52,449 nt of DNA from Paenibacillus antarcticus (GCF_001637225.1 NZ_LVJI01000029.1:1-52449), one strand, 5' to 3'. Positions 26,200 to 35,859 are shown, counted from the first letter of the stretch. Notes: a model not told the origin generated them from the letters alone. Made by a program: numbers and translations.

Positions 26200-26373
26200 G
26201 TGGATAAGAAGAAGTATTTCATTCTAATGCCACCAATGTTATTACTTGGAATTTTTTTATTTTACTTTCTTCCAGCAAATCAGAGATCTTATGTTTTTTT
26301 AGCTCCTATTGTATTGTGGTTGATATATTACACTTGGATATTTATTGAAATAAAACACAAGAAAAAATTATAA
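26200..26373 (+). CDS. Small two-helix membrane protein
   Basis: 57 residues from a GTG at 26200, chosen because GGAGGGG ends seven bases before it. It has two hydrophobic helices (FILMPPMLLLGIFLFYF and SYVFLAPIVLWLIYYTWIFI) and a basic tail (KHKKKL). No family was recognised. The strong ribosome binding site and clean hydrophobic pattern argue that it is real. Confidence 0.55.
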   Translation: MDKKKYFILMPPMLLLGIFLFYFLPANQRSYVFLAPIVLWLIYYTWIFIEIKHKKKL

Positions 26374-26443
26374 TTGGCTGTCATTGGATGCCAATGATCT
26401 ATGCCCGTATGATTCAAAGAAAATGGATGAATTAAAATACATA

Positions 26444-26473
26444 AGCTGATCTTGTTGAAGATCAGCTTTTTTT
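26444..26473 (+). terminator. Rho-independent terminator
   Basis: AGCTGATCTT and AAGATCAGCT with a four-base loop, then seven T. The same hairpin with similar flanks recurs at 41091-41110. Confidence 0.75.
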
Positions 26474-27239
26474 GTTCTCCTAAGAGTAAGCGGGAATGGG
26501 TACATATTCTTGTCCTCGGATAGACAAAAAAAATGTCCAAGGACACTAAAGTGCCTACATAAGTAGTATCAGTAAAAGCTTGAGAAATCAGGATTTTTTA
26601 TTTTTATGTAGGCAAATTGATGTCACGCTAAAATGCACTAATCTGCCTACATTATAGAATTTTGACATAAAGTTACCTACATAGTAGCGGTACTTTTGGT
26701 ACTTTTATCTACTGATATTTACAAAGAATCTAAAGAGACGTTATACCGATGTGAAAACAAAAAAATATTGTTCGAGGAACAAGCTTTTGTAATGACATCA
26801 TATGGATGATTATTATTTCTATATGCCTCGGGTTATAGAGCATGTTAAAAAAGTGTGTTGATCGAGGTTGTACTGAATTTCCAGAAGATACGGTCAGAAT
26901 GACACTGTATTTTCGATGATTTAACAAATAAGAGATCAGCAGAATGTCATCGACAAGCATTTGTAAACGAAATTACCAATATACTTAGGAGTTTACATAA
27001 AGTATTTTACAGACTCTAAAGTTAGGTAATCAATTAGTTACGATGAATATAAGTAGACAAAGCGACTACTAAATTTAGAGATATTTAATCATCTGCAATA
27101 CGTCGAACCTTATTATAAGTAAGGCAAAATTAGATTTAGTAGTCTGTAGGTAGAACTTAAAGGTGAATGGGTGTGCGCTCTTCATAATAGCAAAAGTTAT
27201 ATTTTCTTATGAGAGGAATTTAGGTATCGGTAGCAGTTC
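26474..27239. other. Gene-free region with repeat fragments
   Basis: It holds a partial family A-like segment (GGTACATATTCTTGTCCTCG, 26497-26516) and a near copy of the 6917 hairpin lead-in (TATCAGTAAAAGC at 26567). GTAGGCA/TGCCTAC-type motifs follow (26550-26690). No coding potential is convincing on either strand. Confidence 0.4.
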
Positions 27240-27611
27240 TCATTTATATTTACTAAATACATCCTTGTCCGCCTGGACATTTTCCAAGTAGACAATTTGT
27301 CCTGTTTCATTCAGCCGTGCAATATCAATGCCGGTTTTAGCGTACACAGAACCGTCTGAGCCCTGACCACATACCGCCCAATTCGTCTGGTAGCTGCCGT
27401 CCGGCTGCAGTTCCCATTTGTCCCACATATGTTTGATATCGCTGTTATGCTCATAGAAGGCTTTAATAAAACTTTCAAATCCTCTTCTGCTGGTACCGTT
27501 AAATACAATCTCTGCATCAGGCGTGAATAAGGAAAGCAAATCGGACAACGCGCGTTCTTCTATACGCGAAGCGTCAAACAAACGGAAATAATTATTTAAA
27601 GTAGTGGTCAT
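27240..27611 (-). CDS. SnoaL/NTF2-like protein
   Basis: 123 residues. An N-terminal helix pair (YFRLFDASRIEERALSDLLS) followed by LFTPDAEIVFNGTSRRGFES, and later strands (GSYQTNWAVCGQG, VYAKTGIDIARLNETGQIVY), give the cone-shaped NTF2/SnoaL fold. Such proteins are small isomerases, cyclases or ligand binders. TAGGAGGA lies before the ATG. It is divergent from the ArsR regulator at 27761 with two operator-like sites between, so it is probably induced when that regulator releases DNA. Confidence 0.8.
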   Translation of the reverse strand: MTTTLNNYFRLFDASRIEERALSDLLSLFTPDAEIVFNGTSRRGFESFIKAFYEHNSDIKHMWDKWELQPDGSYQTNWAVCGQGSDGSVYAKTGIDIARLNETGQIVYLENVQADKDVFSKYK

Positions 27612-27642
27612 TGATATTCCTCCTAAGATAAATCTGATTATA

Positions 27643-27724
27643 GTTCGAAAATTTTCAAACTGATAATAAGGATATTAGCATAATATTCAACCCTTTACAA
27701 CAATCAGTTCGAAAAAAATCGAAC
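27643..27724. promoter_or_regulatory. Two GTTCGA-N6-TCRAAC operator-like palindromes
   Basis: 27643-27660 reads GTTCGA-AAATTT-TCAAAC, and 27707-27724 reads GTTCGA-AAAAAA-TCGAAC, the second perfect. They flank the centre of the divergent gap and probably bind the ArsR protein at 27761. Confidence 0.65.
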
Positions 27725-27760
27725 ATTGAAATGATTTGCTGCATGTGCTACTTTTAGGGT

Positions 27761-28117
27761 ATGAAAATGCCAAACATTCCAAATTCTTCGGAAATCAGCC
27801 TGACTACAGTCTTTAACGCACTTGGAGATCCCATTCGTATGAAGATCGCCTATTGCTTGGCTAGTACGGGCGAGAAAAACTGTTCTACTTTTGAGGTAGG
27901 TCATATATCAAAATCAACGTTGTCCCATCATATCAAAGTATTACGGGAAGCAGGAGTCATTCAACCCCGAATTGCAGGGAAACAACATTTCTACTCTTTC
28001 AGAAAGGAGGATTTGAGTATCCGTTTTCCCGGACTTATGGATCTGATACTAAATAGTGCAGAAGTCGGAATACATAAGTCATCAATACAAGTAATAAATA
28101 TTTCCGACCACAATTAA
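27761..28117 (+). CDS. ArsR family transcriptional regulator
   Basis: 118 residues. The winged helix is clear: VFNALGDPIRMKIAYCLAS, then HISKSTLSHHIKVLREAGVI and the wing PRIAGKQHFYSFRKEDL. The cysteines (CLASTGEKNC) do not form the ELCVC metal site, so this is more likely a redox or small-molecule sensor than an arsenic sensor. It is divergent from the SnoaL-like gene and likely represses it. The ribosome binding site is weak; a second ATG lies six bases downstream. Confidence 0.8.
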   Translation: MKMPNIPNSSEISLTTVFNALGDPIRMKIAYCLASTGEKNCSTFEVGHISKSTLSHHIKVLREAGVIQPRIAGKQHFYSFRKEDLSIRFPGLMDLILNSAEVGIHKSSIQVINISDHN

Positions 28118-28345
28118 TAACGAATAAATGAAAAAGAGGAGGTGAATGAACTTAATTCATAGATTTAAGGGCAACATAGGAAAAGTACAACAAACAATAA
28201 AGATTGCATTTGTTTTCCCTAAAATCATCTTCAGAGGGAATTAGGGCAGTGCGTTAATTAATTTATTTTCCATTTCGGAATCTAAGTAATAGACCGACGT
28301 TGCATTCAACTATCGGGAAACGTTAGTTGAAGATTTGTGCTTACG

Positions 28346-28387
28346 AAAACCGGATTCTCTTCTATAGTAAAGGGAATCCGGTTTTTT
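28346..28387 (+). terminator. Rho-independent terminator preceded by a family B-like hairpin
   Basis: AAAACCGGATTCTCT pairs with the GGGAATCCGGTTTT stretch, followed by TT. Just upstream (28306-28331) TTCAACTA and TAGTTGAA enclose TCGGGAAACGT, a bcr-like hairpin. 28118-28305 has no supported gene. Confidence 0.65.
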
Positions 28388-28647
28388 CATGCAAGAATTG
28401 TTTAGCTTATAGTATTTCGTTTCGTGAAGAGTGATTATTGGTGGTGGGGAATGGGATTTAATAATTATATGACCAGTTTTTTTGTCATTTATCGGATGAG
28501 TTTCTTGTCATCCGAGAATAAATAAAAAGAAGAAAATCAGACAAAAAATGTAAGAGGACAGGAACATATACCTGATGAAAGAAGTTTATGTATTGGCTCG
28601 TAGTTTCCATGACTAGTATTGCCTATTTGAAACCAATTGGTGGGCAT

Positions 28648-28812
28648 GGATGTGAGTTCTGGGTCGCCATACGTGCAATTTTAGACCGCTGCAAAGATGT
28701 TTATGAAGGGCAATATTTGCTTGAAGAAATACCGTTATGTACAAATGCGAATATTATGGTAGCAGATACTTCAAATCAAGTTACTATTTTCGAAGTAGCA
28801 AGCTTTTCAAAT
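28648..28812 (+). pseudogene. Remnant of a C45-type acyltransferase/peptidase
   Basis: About 50 codons read AIRAILDRCKDVYEGQYLLE, then EIPLCTNANIMVADTSNQVT, then IFEVASF. This is the stretch of acyl-CoA:6-aminopenicillanate acyltransferase-like (C45) proteins after the nucleophile domain. The catalytic N-terminus and the 3' end are missing. It is preceded by a partial family A repeat (TGTAAGAGGACAGGAACATA, 28549-28568). Confidence 0.6.
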
Positions 28813-28854
28813 TTCATCGTAGGGATTAAGGATTTAACCATAATAAGTGTTAAA

Positions 28855-28909
28855 CAAATGATCCATACGTTTCTTATCTTGTCGCGATGAGAAACGTATG
28901 GATCATTTG
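28855..28909. repeat. Perfect 20-bp inverted repeat hairpin
   Basis: CAAATGATCCATACGTTTCT and its exact complement flank a 15-base loop. There is no T run, so a classical terminator is unlikely. It follows the C45 remnant. 28910-29218 holds only the fruR leader. Confidence 0.7.
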
Positions 28910-29218
28910 CATTATCAGTCATGTCATTCTAATACGATTCTCCGTACTTTACACTTTCACATGAAATTCAGTGTGCAAGAAGACAATATAAGCGTTATTT
29001 GTCGCTTCCCGCCAATAGTTACATACTTGTGGATGTAGGTTGAAATTCGCCTGTCATATTGGGGTCTGGTTTTACTTTCGAAAAACTCATTTACAGATGA
29101 TGAAAACGCTGTTACAATCATAAATGAGCATGAATGAGCACAAACGATCAATAATAATCACATAGATAAGACGATTGTAAGATATTTAGGCTGTGCTAGC
29201 GCCCTAAGGAGTGTGAAG

Positions 29219-29986
29219 ATGATGCTGTTTGAGGAAGAAAGAAAGAAAAGAATCGTGGAGTTCCTGGAGAAACACTCTAGAGGATCGGTACAGGAGCTAA
29301 GTCAGGAGACAGGCGTATCCGAGTCCACTGTGCGCCGCGATCTTAAGGAACTTGAAGAAGAAAAACTACTGAAACGTACGCATGGCGGAGCAGTTTCACT
29401 ACAAAGTGTTAACTTCGAAGCACCCTATTCCGATAAGGAAGATCGTTTCTTAGAAGAGAAGCAGCGGATAGCCTACAAGGCTGTAGAGATGATCCAGGAG
29501 GGTGATGCGATCCTGCTAGATGCAGGAACGACAACGCTGCAGATTGCCAAAGAATTAAAGAACATCTCAAATATTAAGGTTATCACCAACTCGATCATGG
29601 CTCTGAATGAGCTTAAGGATTGCCGCAATATTGAAGTCTCGATAACTGGTGGCATATTGCGCCCGGATACGATGGCTTTTGTTGGACCTATGACCGAGCA
29701 TTCTCTAGATATGGTGAGAGTGGATATAGCATTTCTTGCCACGAACGGTCTGGATTTGCAAGAAGGTATTTCTACACCGAATATGCTAGAGGCAGCTACG
29801 AAGCGCAAAATGATTGCGATCGCAAAAAAGGTGGTTTTGCTTGCTGATCATAGCAAAATCGGGCAGGTGTCTTTCTGCAAAGTGGCTGATATTACCGAAA
29901 TAGATTATTTGATTATGGATTCAGGTGCGCCGGCTAGCTTCATTCAGAAGTTCAAAGAAATAGGCGTTGACGTTACCTTAGTATGA
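29219..29986 (+). CDS. fruR: DeoR family fructose operon regulator FruR
   Basis: About 255 residues from the ATG at 29219, seven bases after AAGGAG; a GTG at 29213 is too close. The N-terminal DeoR helix-turn-helix is GSVQELSQETGVSESTVRRDLKEL. The sugar-phosphate sensor follows, with DAGTTTLQIAKEL and LLADHSKIG motifs. It is the first gene of fruR-fruK-fruA. FruR of Firmicutes represses the operon and responds to fructose-1-phosphate. TAAATGAGCA and TGAATGAGCA are direct repeats at 29121-29140 and are candidate operator halves. Confidence 0.9.
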   Translation: MMLFEEERKKRIVEFLEKHSRGSVQELSQETGVSESTVRRDLKELEEEKLLKRTHGGAVSLQSVNFEAPYSDKEDRFLEEKQRIAYKAVEMIQEGDAILLDAGTTTLQIAKELKNISNIKVITNSIMALNELKDCRNIEVSITGGILRPDTMAFVGPMTEHSLDMVRVDIAFLATNGLDLQEGISTPNMLEAATKRKMIAIAKKVVLLADHSKIGQVSFCKVADITEIDYLIMDSGAPASFIQKFKEIGVDVTLV

Positions 29987-30100
29987 AACGAATATGAAAT
30001 TACTTAAGTTATGTGATCGGTAAAGGAATCAACGTAAGAGGATTTAGGAAAGTTAATTAGGGTTAAACTCGAAAATCAAAAAAATTGAGGGATAAATCAT

Positions 30101-31012
30101 ATGATCTATACAGTGACGCTTAACCCTTCCATTGATTATATCGTGGAAGTTGAAGATTTCAGACTAGGTAACTTGAACCGCATGAAACGTGATTTGAAGC
30201 TTCCGGGAGGGAAAGGAATTAACGTTTCACGTGTGCTGAATCAGCTTGAGGTTCAGAATAAAGCGATTGGTTTTCTCGGAGGATTCACCGGGCGATATAT
30301 TGAGGAATGGTTACGTGAAGAGTCGATTTCAAGCGATTTCGTGTACGTCGCTGATGATACCCGGATTAACATTAAGCTCAAAGCAGGGCATGAAACAGAA
30401 ATCAACGGCACTGGCCCGGTCATTCGTGAGAATGAAGCCGATGCCTTGCTACAGAAACTGGTCACGTTGACCGCGGATGATATTGTTATTTTGTCTGGTA
30501 GCGTGCCTCCATCACTTGGTGGAGATTTCTATGACAAGTTAATCTCTGTATGCAAGCAAAGTGAGGCAGAATTCGTTATAGACACTACCGGTACGGCGTT
30601 GAAAGAGGCCTTGGCCCATAAACCTCTGCTTGTAAAGCCGAACCATCACGAGCTCGCAGAGCTGTTTGGCGTAACGATAAACTCCAAGGAAGAGATTATC
30701 ACTTACGGACGTAAGTTATTGGAAGCGGGAGCCAAGCATGTTCTGGTCTCCATGGCGGAAGAAGGGGCGCTATTCATCACAGGTAATGAGGTATACCATG
30801 CAGTTGCACCTGTGGGCAATGTGAAGAATTCGGTAGGTGCAGGGGATTCTATGATTGCCGGTTTCGTCGGCACCCTGTCTTTGACCGGAGATTTGCTCGA
30901 AGCTTTCCGCGCAGGGGTTGCTTCGGGAAGTGCAACTGCGTTCTCTGACGATTTGGCAGATCGAGAACACATTGAACAGTTACGGCCGTTAATTCAGATA
31001 TCACAAGTATAA
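30101..31012 (+). CDS. fruK: 1-phosphofructokinase FruK
   Basis: 303 residues of the PfkB carbohydrate kinase family. The N-terminal TVTLNPSIDYIV and LPGGKGINVSRVL motifs and the C-terminal SVGAGDSMIAGFVG (catalytic Asp in GAGDS) are diagnostic for 1-phosphofructokinase. It phosphorylates fructose-1-phosphate delivered by the PTS to fructose-1,6-bisphosphate with ATP. Full length. It lies 114 bp after fruR and 39 bp before fruA, in one operon. Confidence 0.93.
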   Translation: MIYTVTLNPSIDYIVEVEDFRLGNLNRMKRDLKLPGGKGINVSRVLNQLEVQNKAIGFLGGFTGRYIEEWLREESISSDFVYVADDTRINIKLKAGHETEINGTGPVIRENEADALLQKLVTLTADDIVILSGSVPPSLGGDFYDKLISVCKQSEAEFVIDTTGTALKEALAHKPLLVKPNHHELAELFGVTINSKEEIITYGRKLLEAGAKHVLVSMAEEGALFITGNEVYHAVAPVGNVKNSVGAGDSMIAGFVGTLSLTGDLLEAFRAGVASGSATAFSDDLADREHIEQLRPLIQISQV

Positions 31013-31051
31013 AAAAGTCAGAATTCAAAGTACTCAAGGGAGTTGTAAGAT

Positions 31052-33001
31052 ATGAAAATTACGGATCTAATGATAAAAGATACAATGATCATGGATTTAA
31101 AGGCTACAACAAAGGAAGCGGCAATTGATGAATTGATCGCTAGTCTTATGTCACACGGCCGTATCAATGATCCAATCCTATTTAAAGAAATGATTTTGAA
31201 GCGTGAAGCGGAGTCCAGCACGGGCATTGGTGGTGGGATTGCCATGCCGCATGCAAAAACTAAAGCTGTCAATGAACCAACTGTTGTTTTTGCCAAGAGT
31301 GCAAAAGGTGTGGACTTTGAATCGTTGGATGATGAACCAGCACAGATTTTCTTTATGATTGCCGCTCCCGAAGGGGCTGGTACTATGCATCTTCGTACAC
31401 TTGCCGCATTGTCCAGACTACTGATCGATAGTGAATTTATCGAGAAACTGATGGCTACTCGGACGCCGGATGAAGTATCAGAGTTGTTTGATACAAAACA
31501 GGAGGAACAAATAGCTAAGGAAAACGAGAAAAAGAGGAAAGAGAAAGAGAAGGAAAATGAGAAAGGTAGCACAAAGTCAGAGCCTGAACGTGTAATTGTG
31601 GGCAATCCGGATTCACAAGCCTTCGTAGTCGCTGTTACTGCCTGCCCTACGGGAATTGCCCATACCTTCATGGCTGAAGATGCACTCAAGAAAAAGGCAC
31701 TAGAAATGGGAGTCAACATTCGCGTGGAGACAAACGGTTCAGAGGGTGCTCAAAACATACTGACCGCTGATGAGATCCGGCGTGCAAGTGGTGTCATTGT
31801 TGCGGCTGATAAAAATGTGGAGATGGCCCGTTTCGATGGAAAACCAGTGCTGCAAAGACCGGTTAGTGACGGTATCCGCAAGTCAGAAGAGTTGATCCGC
31901 AGAGCGATGAATGGTGAAGCTCCGATCTACCACAGTGAAGGAAGAGGTGGCCGTGATGAACAGCCAACCGAGAAATCCGGTAGTATCGGTGGCAAAATAT
32001 ATAAGGATTTGATGAACGGAATATCTCACATGTTGCCGTTTGTAGTCGGCGGAGGTATCCTGCTGGCAATTTCCTTCCTGATCGAACAGATTGGAGGGGC
32101 AGACCACCCGTTATTCCAGCTACTACAGACGATCGGTGGAGGGGATGGTGCATTCCATTTTCTAATACCGGTTCTTGCTGGATTTATCGCTATTAGTATA
32201 GGTGACCGTCCGGCTCTGATGCCGGGTATGGTCGGTGGTTTAATGGCCTTAAATTCCAATGCCGGATTCCTTGGCGGCCTTGCTGCTGGTTTCTTGGCTG
32301 GTTATGTCGTCATCGGATTACGTAAACTGTTCGCTGGTCTTCCAAAAGCCCTCGAAGGTTTGAAGCCGATTATGCTATATCCAGTATTCGGGTTACTGAT
32401 TACTGGAGGAATTATGTATTATCTGTTCGATCCTTTCTTTAGTTGGATCAATGTGGGTCTAATTGATGGACTTAACAGCCTTGGAACCACTAATGCTATT
32501 ATTCTGGGTATGATCCTCGGTGGGATGATGTCAATTGATATGGGTGGCCCCTTCAATAAAGCCGCTTACACGTTCGCCATTGGGGTATTCACTACCAGCG
32601 GAAATACAAACGGATTTATGATGGCGGCTGTAATGGCGGGCGGGATGGTTCCCCCACTTGCCATCGCTCTTGCTACTACTTTTTTCAAGAATAAATTTAC
32701 TGAATCGGAACGCAAATCAGGCGTAACGAACTACGTGCTTGGATTGTCATTCATTACCGAAGGGGCGATTCCATTCGCCGCTGCTGATCCACTTCGTGTT
32801 CTGACATCTTGTATTCTGGGTTCAGCCGTTGCGGGTGGTCTCACTCAGCTGTGGAATATTAACGTCCCAGCACCGCATGGTGGGATCTTCGTAGCTGCTC
32901 TTTCTAGTCATGCATTACTGTTCTTATTGGCTGTTCTAATCGGAGCGGTCATGTCGGGACTTATTCTCGGGCTCTGGAAGAAACCGCTAAAAGCGAAGTA
33001 A
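31052..33001 (+). CDS. fruA: Fructose PTS transporter, IIABC fusion
   Basis: 649 residues with three PTS domains in order. IIA (1-148) has the phosphorylated His67 in GGGIAMPHAKT. A highly charged lysine/glutamate linker follows (150-182). IIB (188-290) has the phospho-cysteine Cys198 in VTACPTGIAHTF. IIC (about 305-645) has eight or more membrane helices and GDRPALMPG and GGPFNKAAYTFA motifs. It takes up fructose as fructose-1-phosphate for FruK. GGGAG precedes the ATG. Two hairpins follow the gene. Confidence 0.94.
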   Translation: MKITDLMIKDTMIMDLKATTKEAAIDELIASLMSHGRINDPILFKEMILKREAESSTGIGGGIAMPHAKTKAVNEPTVVFAKSAKGVDFESLDDEPAQIFFMIAAPEGAGTMHLRTLAALSRLLIDSEFIEKLMATRTPDEVSELFDTKQEEQIAKENEKKRKEKEKENEKGSTKSEPERVIVGNPDSQAFVVAVTACPTGIAHTFMAEDALKKKALEMGVNIRVETNGSEGAQNILTADEIRRASGVIVAADKNVEMARFDGKPVLQRPVSDGIRKSEELIRRAMNGEAPIYHSEGRGGRDEQPTEKSGSIGGKIYKDLMNGISHMLPFVVGGGILLAISFLIEQIGGADHPLFQLLQTIGGGDGAFHFLIPVLAGFIAISIGDRPALMPGMVGGLMALNSNAGFLGGLAAGFLAGYVVIGLRKLFAGLPKALEGLKPIMLYPVFGLLITGGIMYYLFDPFFSWINVGLIDGLNSLGTTNAIILGMILGGMMSIDMGGPFNKAAYTFAIGVFTTSGNTNGFMMAAVMAGGMVPPLAIALATTFFKNKFTESERKSGVTNYVLGLSFITEGAIPFAAADPLRVLTSCILGSAVAGGLTQLWNINVPAPHGGIFVAALSSHALLFLLAVLIGAVMSGLILGLWKKPLKAK

Positions 33002-33124
33002 TCCTATCTGTAACTCCTATTACTAGACAGAGGGATGTCCTAAGATTATTCACAATCTTAGGACATCAAATATTGAAAATAAAATTGCCGAGGTTGTCAG
33101 CGAGGCAAGAACATCGTCGATTGA

Positions 33125-33153
33125 AAGACGCCATTATAATATGGCGTCTTTTT
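33125..33153 (+). terminator. Terminator of the fru operon
   Basis: AAAGACGCCAT and ATGGCGTCTTT with a six-base loop, then TTT. A second perfect hairpin without T run (GATGTCCTAAGATT and complement) lies at 33034-33067. 33154-33572 has no supported gene. Confidence 0.75.
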
Positions 33154-33572
33154 GCCCTTCACATATTTATCCATATGAAATAAAAAATATTTCGGGAGAT
33201 ACAGATCAATGAAGCCACATTTATCCATACAGACTTATCTTATGTAGGAAGAGAAGAGAACGAGCGAACGTAAATGTCCGTTGTACCAATGTAGTTGCAT
33301 AACTAACAGTATTGTTTTGATTAAATGCAGGAGTAGAAAAATACGGATCGAGCGGATATCTGTATCAACAGGCGGCTCTGGACGTTTCTTTAGGAGAATT
33401 CTACGAAAGACCCATTACGTATACGAAGTCGCTTTGAACCACGGTTCGTGAGAATATTTCGCGTTGCCTCCCTTCCAGGGCGGGAAGTTGCAGAGGAGAT
33501 TTATAAGCTTGCTCTCGGTGAACTGTTCGCCCCGTTAGACTATGTTTGCAGACGAGCGACAGCTAACTTTCT

Positions 33573-33808
33573 CTATATGGGCAAGAGAAAAAATTGAATA
33601 CGTGAAGTATTGCCAAGATGAACATTCTTTTACATGGACTACCTGACCATGAGATTCGCAAAAGTGATACGATTCGTGATCCAAAATTACTTGAAGATAA
33701 CGAGCTGAGGTTATTTGACCGAGTGATTGCGAGTCCTCCATTTTCACTCAAAGAATGGGGGCGTGAGTCAGCCGAGCACGATACGTTTGGTCGTCTCCGC
33801 TTTGGGAT
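33573..33808 (+). pseudogene. Remnant of a type I restriction HsdM methyltransferase
   Basis: One frame reads LYGQEKKLNT, a TGA, SIAKMNILLHGLPDHEIRKS, DTIRDPKLLE, then FDRVIASPPFSLKEWG and TFGRLRFGI. This is the N6-adenine methyltransferase core of HsdM, whose NPPF motif appears here as SPPF. The stop at 33603 replaces the usual tryptophan, and the frame is lost after FGI. Downstream to 34073 another protein-like frame (SATIALKLFSDAIISGEI) is not assigned. It is evidence of a lost restriction locus. Confidence 0.75.
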
Positions 33809-34073
33809 CTGCCACAATCGCATTAAAGCTTTTCAGCGACGCCATTATTTCAGGCGAAATCTTAAGCGTTATAAAACGGGCATTCTCATTGAATGTAACT
33901 GCTATCGGATGTTGGGCTGATCGTCAAGCATTGATTAAGATTGAGCCAAATTTATTGATGTTAAATTCACTTGGAGATTGGTAATATAATGAATATAGCG
34001 CTTACTTGTAGGTTGTAATTGTGTAAGTAATGGAGCTATCTAACATATTCGATGACGAGGGAGAGTGATGACT

Positions 34074-35582
34074 ATGTTTAAACAGGCCAAGATGATTATA
34101 GAAAAGGAGTATAAGTTAGCAGAGGTAGATCCTAGAATTTATAGCTCGTTCATCGAGCATTTGGGAAGAGCAGTATATGGGGGAATTTATGAGCCAGGTC
34201 ATCCTTCAGCAGATGAACACGGATTCCGGCAGGATGTAGCTTCAATGATCGGAGAGATTGGTGTGCCGATGATTCGTTATCCGGGCGGCAATTTTGTATC
34301 CGGTTACAATTGGGAGGATGGCGTTGGGCCAGTGGCAGATCGTCCTCGGCGGCTTGAATTAGCATGGCGAACGACAGAACCGAATGAAGTCGGTACGAAC
34401 GAATTTATCCGCTGGGCCAAAGGAATCCGTTCGGATGTCATGATGGCGGTAAATTTAGGGACTAAAGGCGTAGATGCCGCGCGAAATTTGCTTGAATATT
34501 GTAATCATCCATCCGGCTCCTATTATAGTGATCTACGCAGATCTCATGGCTTCGAACAACCACATGGCATAAAGACTTGGTGCCTGGGCAATGAGATGGA
34601 CGGTCCTTGGCAAATTGGACAGAAGACGGCCACCGAGTATGGAAGACTGGCAAGTGAAACGGCTAAGGCGATGAGGTTGGTTGACCCAAGTATTGAACTG
34701 GTGGCTTGCGGAAGCTCATTCCGTTCTATGCCTACCTATGCTGAGTGGGAAGCAACTGTGCTGGATTATACTTATGAGCAAGTTGACTATCTATCCTTGC
34801 ATACCTATTACGGAAATACAGAGAAGGATACGGCTAACTATCTGGCTAAATCGCTCGATATGGATCTTTTTATTAAAGAAATCGTGGCGGTGTGTGATTA
34901 CATCAAGGCAAAGAAGCGCAGCAAGAAAACAATGAATCTATCCTTCGACGAATGGAATGTGTGGTTTCATACGCTGGAGTCGGATAAGCAGATCGATCCA
35001 TGGCAAGTAGCTCCAGCTCAACTGGAGGATCAGTATACATTTGAAGACGCGTTGATGGTAGGTAGTATGCTGATTACTCTGCTGAATAACGCAGATCGTG
35101 TAAAAATCGCATGTTTGGCTCAGCTGGTCAACGTGATTGCACCGATCATGACTGTGAGCGAAGGCCCGGCTTGGCGACAAAGTATTTTCTATCCATATAT
35201 GCACGCGTCCTTGTATGGCCGGGGAACCGTACTGCACCCTATCGTGTCCTCACCGCTATATGACAGTAAGGATTATACAGATGTACCGCTACTAGACTCT
35301 AGTGTGGTTTATAACGAAGAGAATGAAGAATTGGTTATTTTTGCGGTAAATAAAAGTCTGGAGGACACTTTGCTGCTGGAATGTGACGTTCGGGGGTTTG
35401 AAGGATATCGCGTGATTCAGCATACGGTGCTTGAGAACGTGGATGTAAAAGCAGTGAATACAGTAGAGCGGCAAGATACCGTAACTCCACATGATCAAGG
35501 GGATGCAAAGACGGATGCTGGGCGCCTGACTGTCTCTTTGTCCAAACTATCTTGGAATGTTATTCGTTTGCAGCGTGCTTAA
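34074..35582 (+). CDS. abfA: GH51 alpha-L-arabinofuranosidase
   Basis: About 502 residues, cytoplasmic. Family 51 is shown by FIEHLGRAVYGGIYEPGHP, MIRYPGGNFVSGYNWEDG, WCLGNEMDGPWQ (general acid Glu174) and LSFDEWNVW (nucleophile Glu293). With the ATG at 34074 these positions nearly match the characterised Geobacillus enzyme (175 and 294). GTG or ATG starts six to nine bases upstream are also possible after GAGGGAG. It releases L-arabinose from arabino-oligosaccharides and complements the GH43 enzymes in this window. It is a single gene with its own terminator and no transporter nearby. Confidence 0.93.
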   Translation: MFKQAKMIIEKEYKLAEVDPRIYSSFIEHLGRAVYGGIYEPGHPSADEHGFRQDVASMIGEIGVPMIRYPGGNFVSGYNWEDGVGPVADRPRRLELAWRTTEPNEVGTNEFIRWAKGIRSDVMMAVNLGTKGVDAARNLLEYCNHPSGSYYSDLRRSHGFEQPHGIKTWCLGNEMDGPWQIGQKTATEYGRLASETAKAMRLVDPSIELVACGSSFRSMPTYAEWEATVLDYTYEQVDYLSLHTYYGNTEKDTANYLAKSLDMDLFIKEIVAVCDYIKAKKRSKKTMNLSFDEWNVWFHTLESDKQIDPWQVAPAQLEDQYTFEDALMVGSMLITLLNNADRVKIACLAQLVNVIAPIMTVSEGPAWRQSIFYPYMHASLYGRGTVLHPIVSSPLYDSKDYTDVPLLDSSVVYNEENEELVIFAVNKSLEDTLLLECDVRGFEGYRVIQHTVLENVDVKAVNTVERQDTVTPHDQGDAKTDAGRLTVSLSKLSWNVIRLQRA

Positions 35583-35608
35583 GTAGCTACTTGCTTTGTT
35601 CGAACAAT

Positions 35609-35658
35609 GAAAGGCCTGAAAGAGGAAGAAGCTTTCAACTTCCTCATCCAGGCCTTTT
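35609..35658 (+). terminator. Terminator of abfA
   Basis: AAAGGCCTG and CCAGGCCTTT plus an inner GAGGAAG/CTTCCTC stem, then TTCAT. Confidence 0.75.
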
Positions 35659-35858
35659 CATATATATTTACAGGTGAATTTTCGGCGTGAGTTAGCAGGA
35701 GAGATACCTTCCTTTTTGGAGAAGTAAGAAGAATAGTATGTAATATGATGGAAGCCAACCTCTTCAGCAATACGAGCGATAGTCCAGGAAGTCTGGTCAT
35801 CAGCTTTTTGAATTGTTCTAGAGGGTAAGACAAGAGATATCTCATCGGTGTTACACAT
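35658..35858 (-). pseudogene. C-terminal remnant of an AraC regulator
   Basis: Minus strand: TPMRYLLSYPLEQFKKLMTR in one frame, then after a frame change SWTIARIAEEVGFHHITYYS, then SYFSKKEGISPANSRRKF and a stop. This is the second half of an AraC-type DNA-binding domain. It meets the S-layer-type relic head to head at about 35858, so two broken genes abut. Confidence 0.75.
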
Positions 35859-35859
35859 C

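Noticed and set aside
31018..31719. Long open frame antisense to the start of fruA
   Set aside because: Low-complexity serine/phenylalanine-rich translation mirrors the lysine/glutamate linker of fruA; no ribosome binding site.
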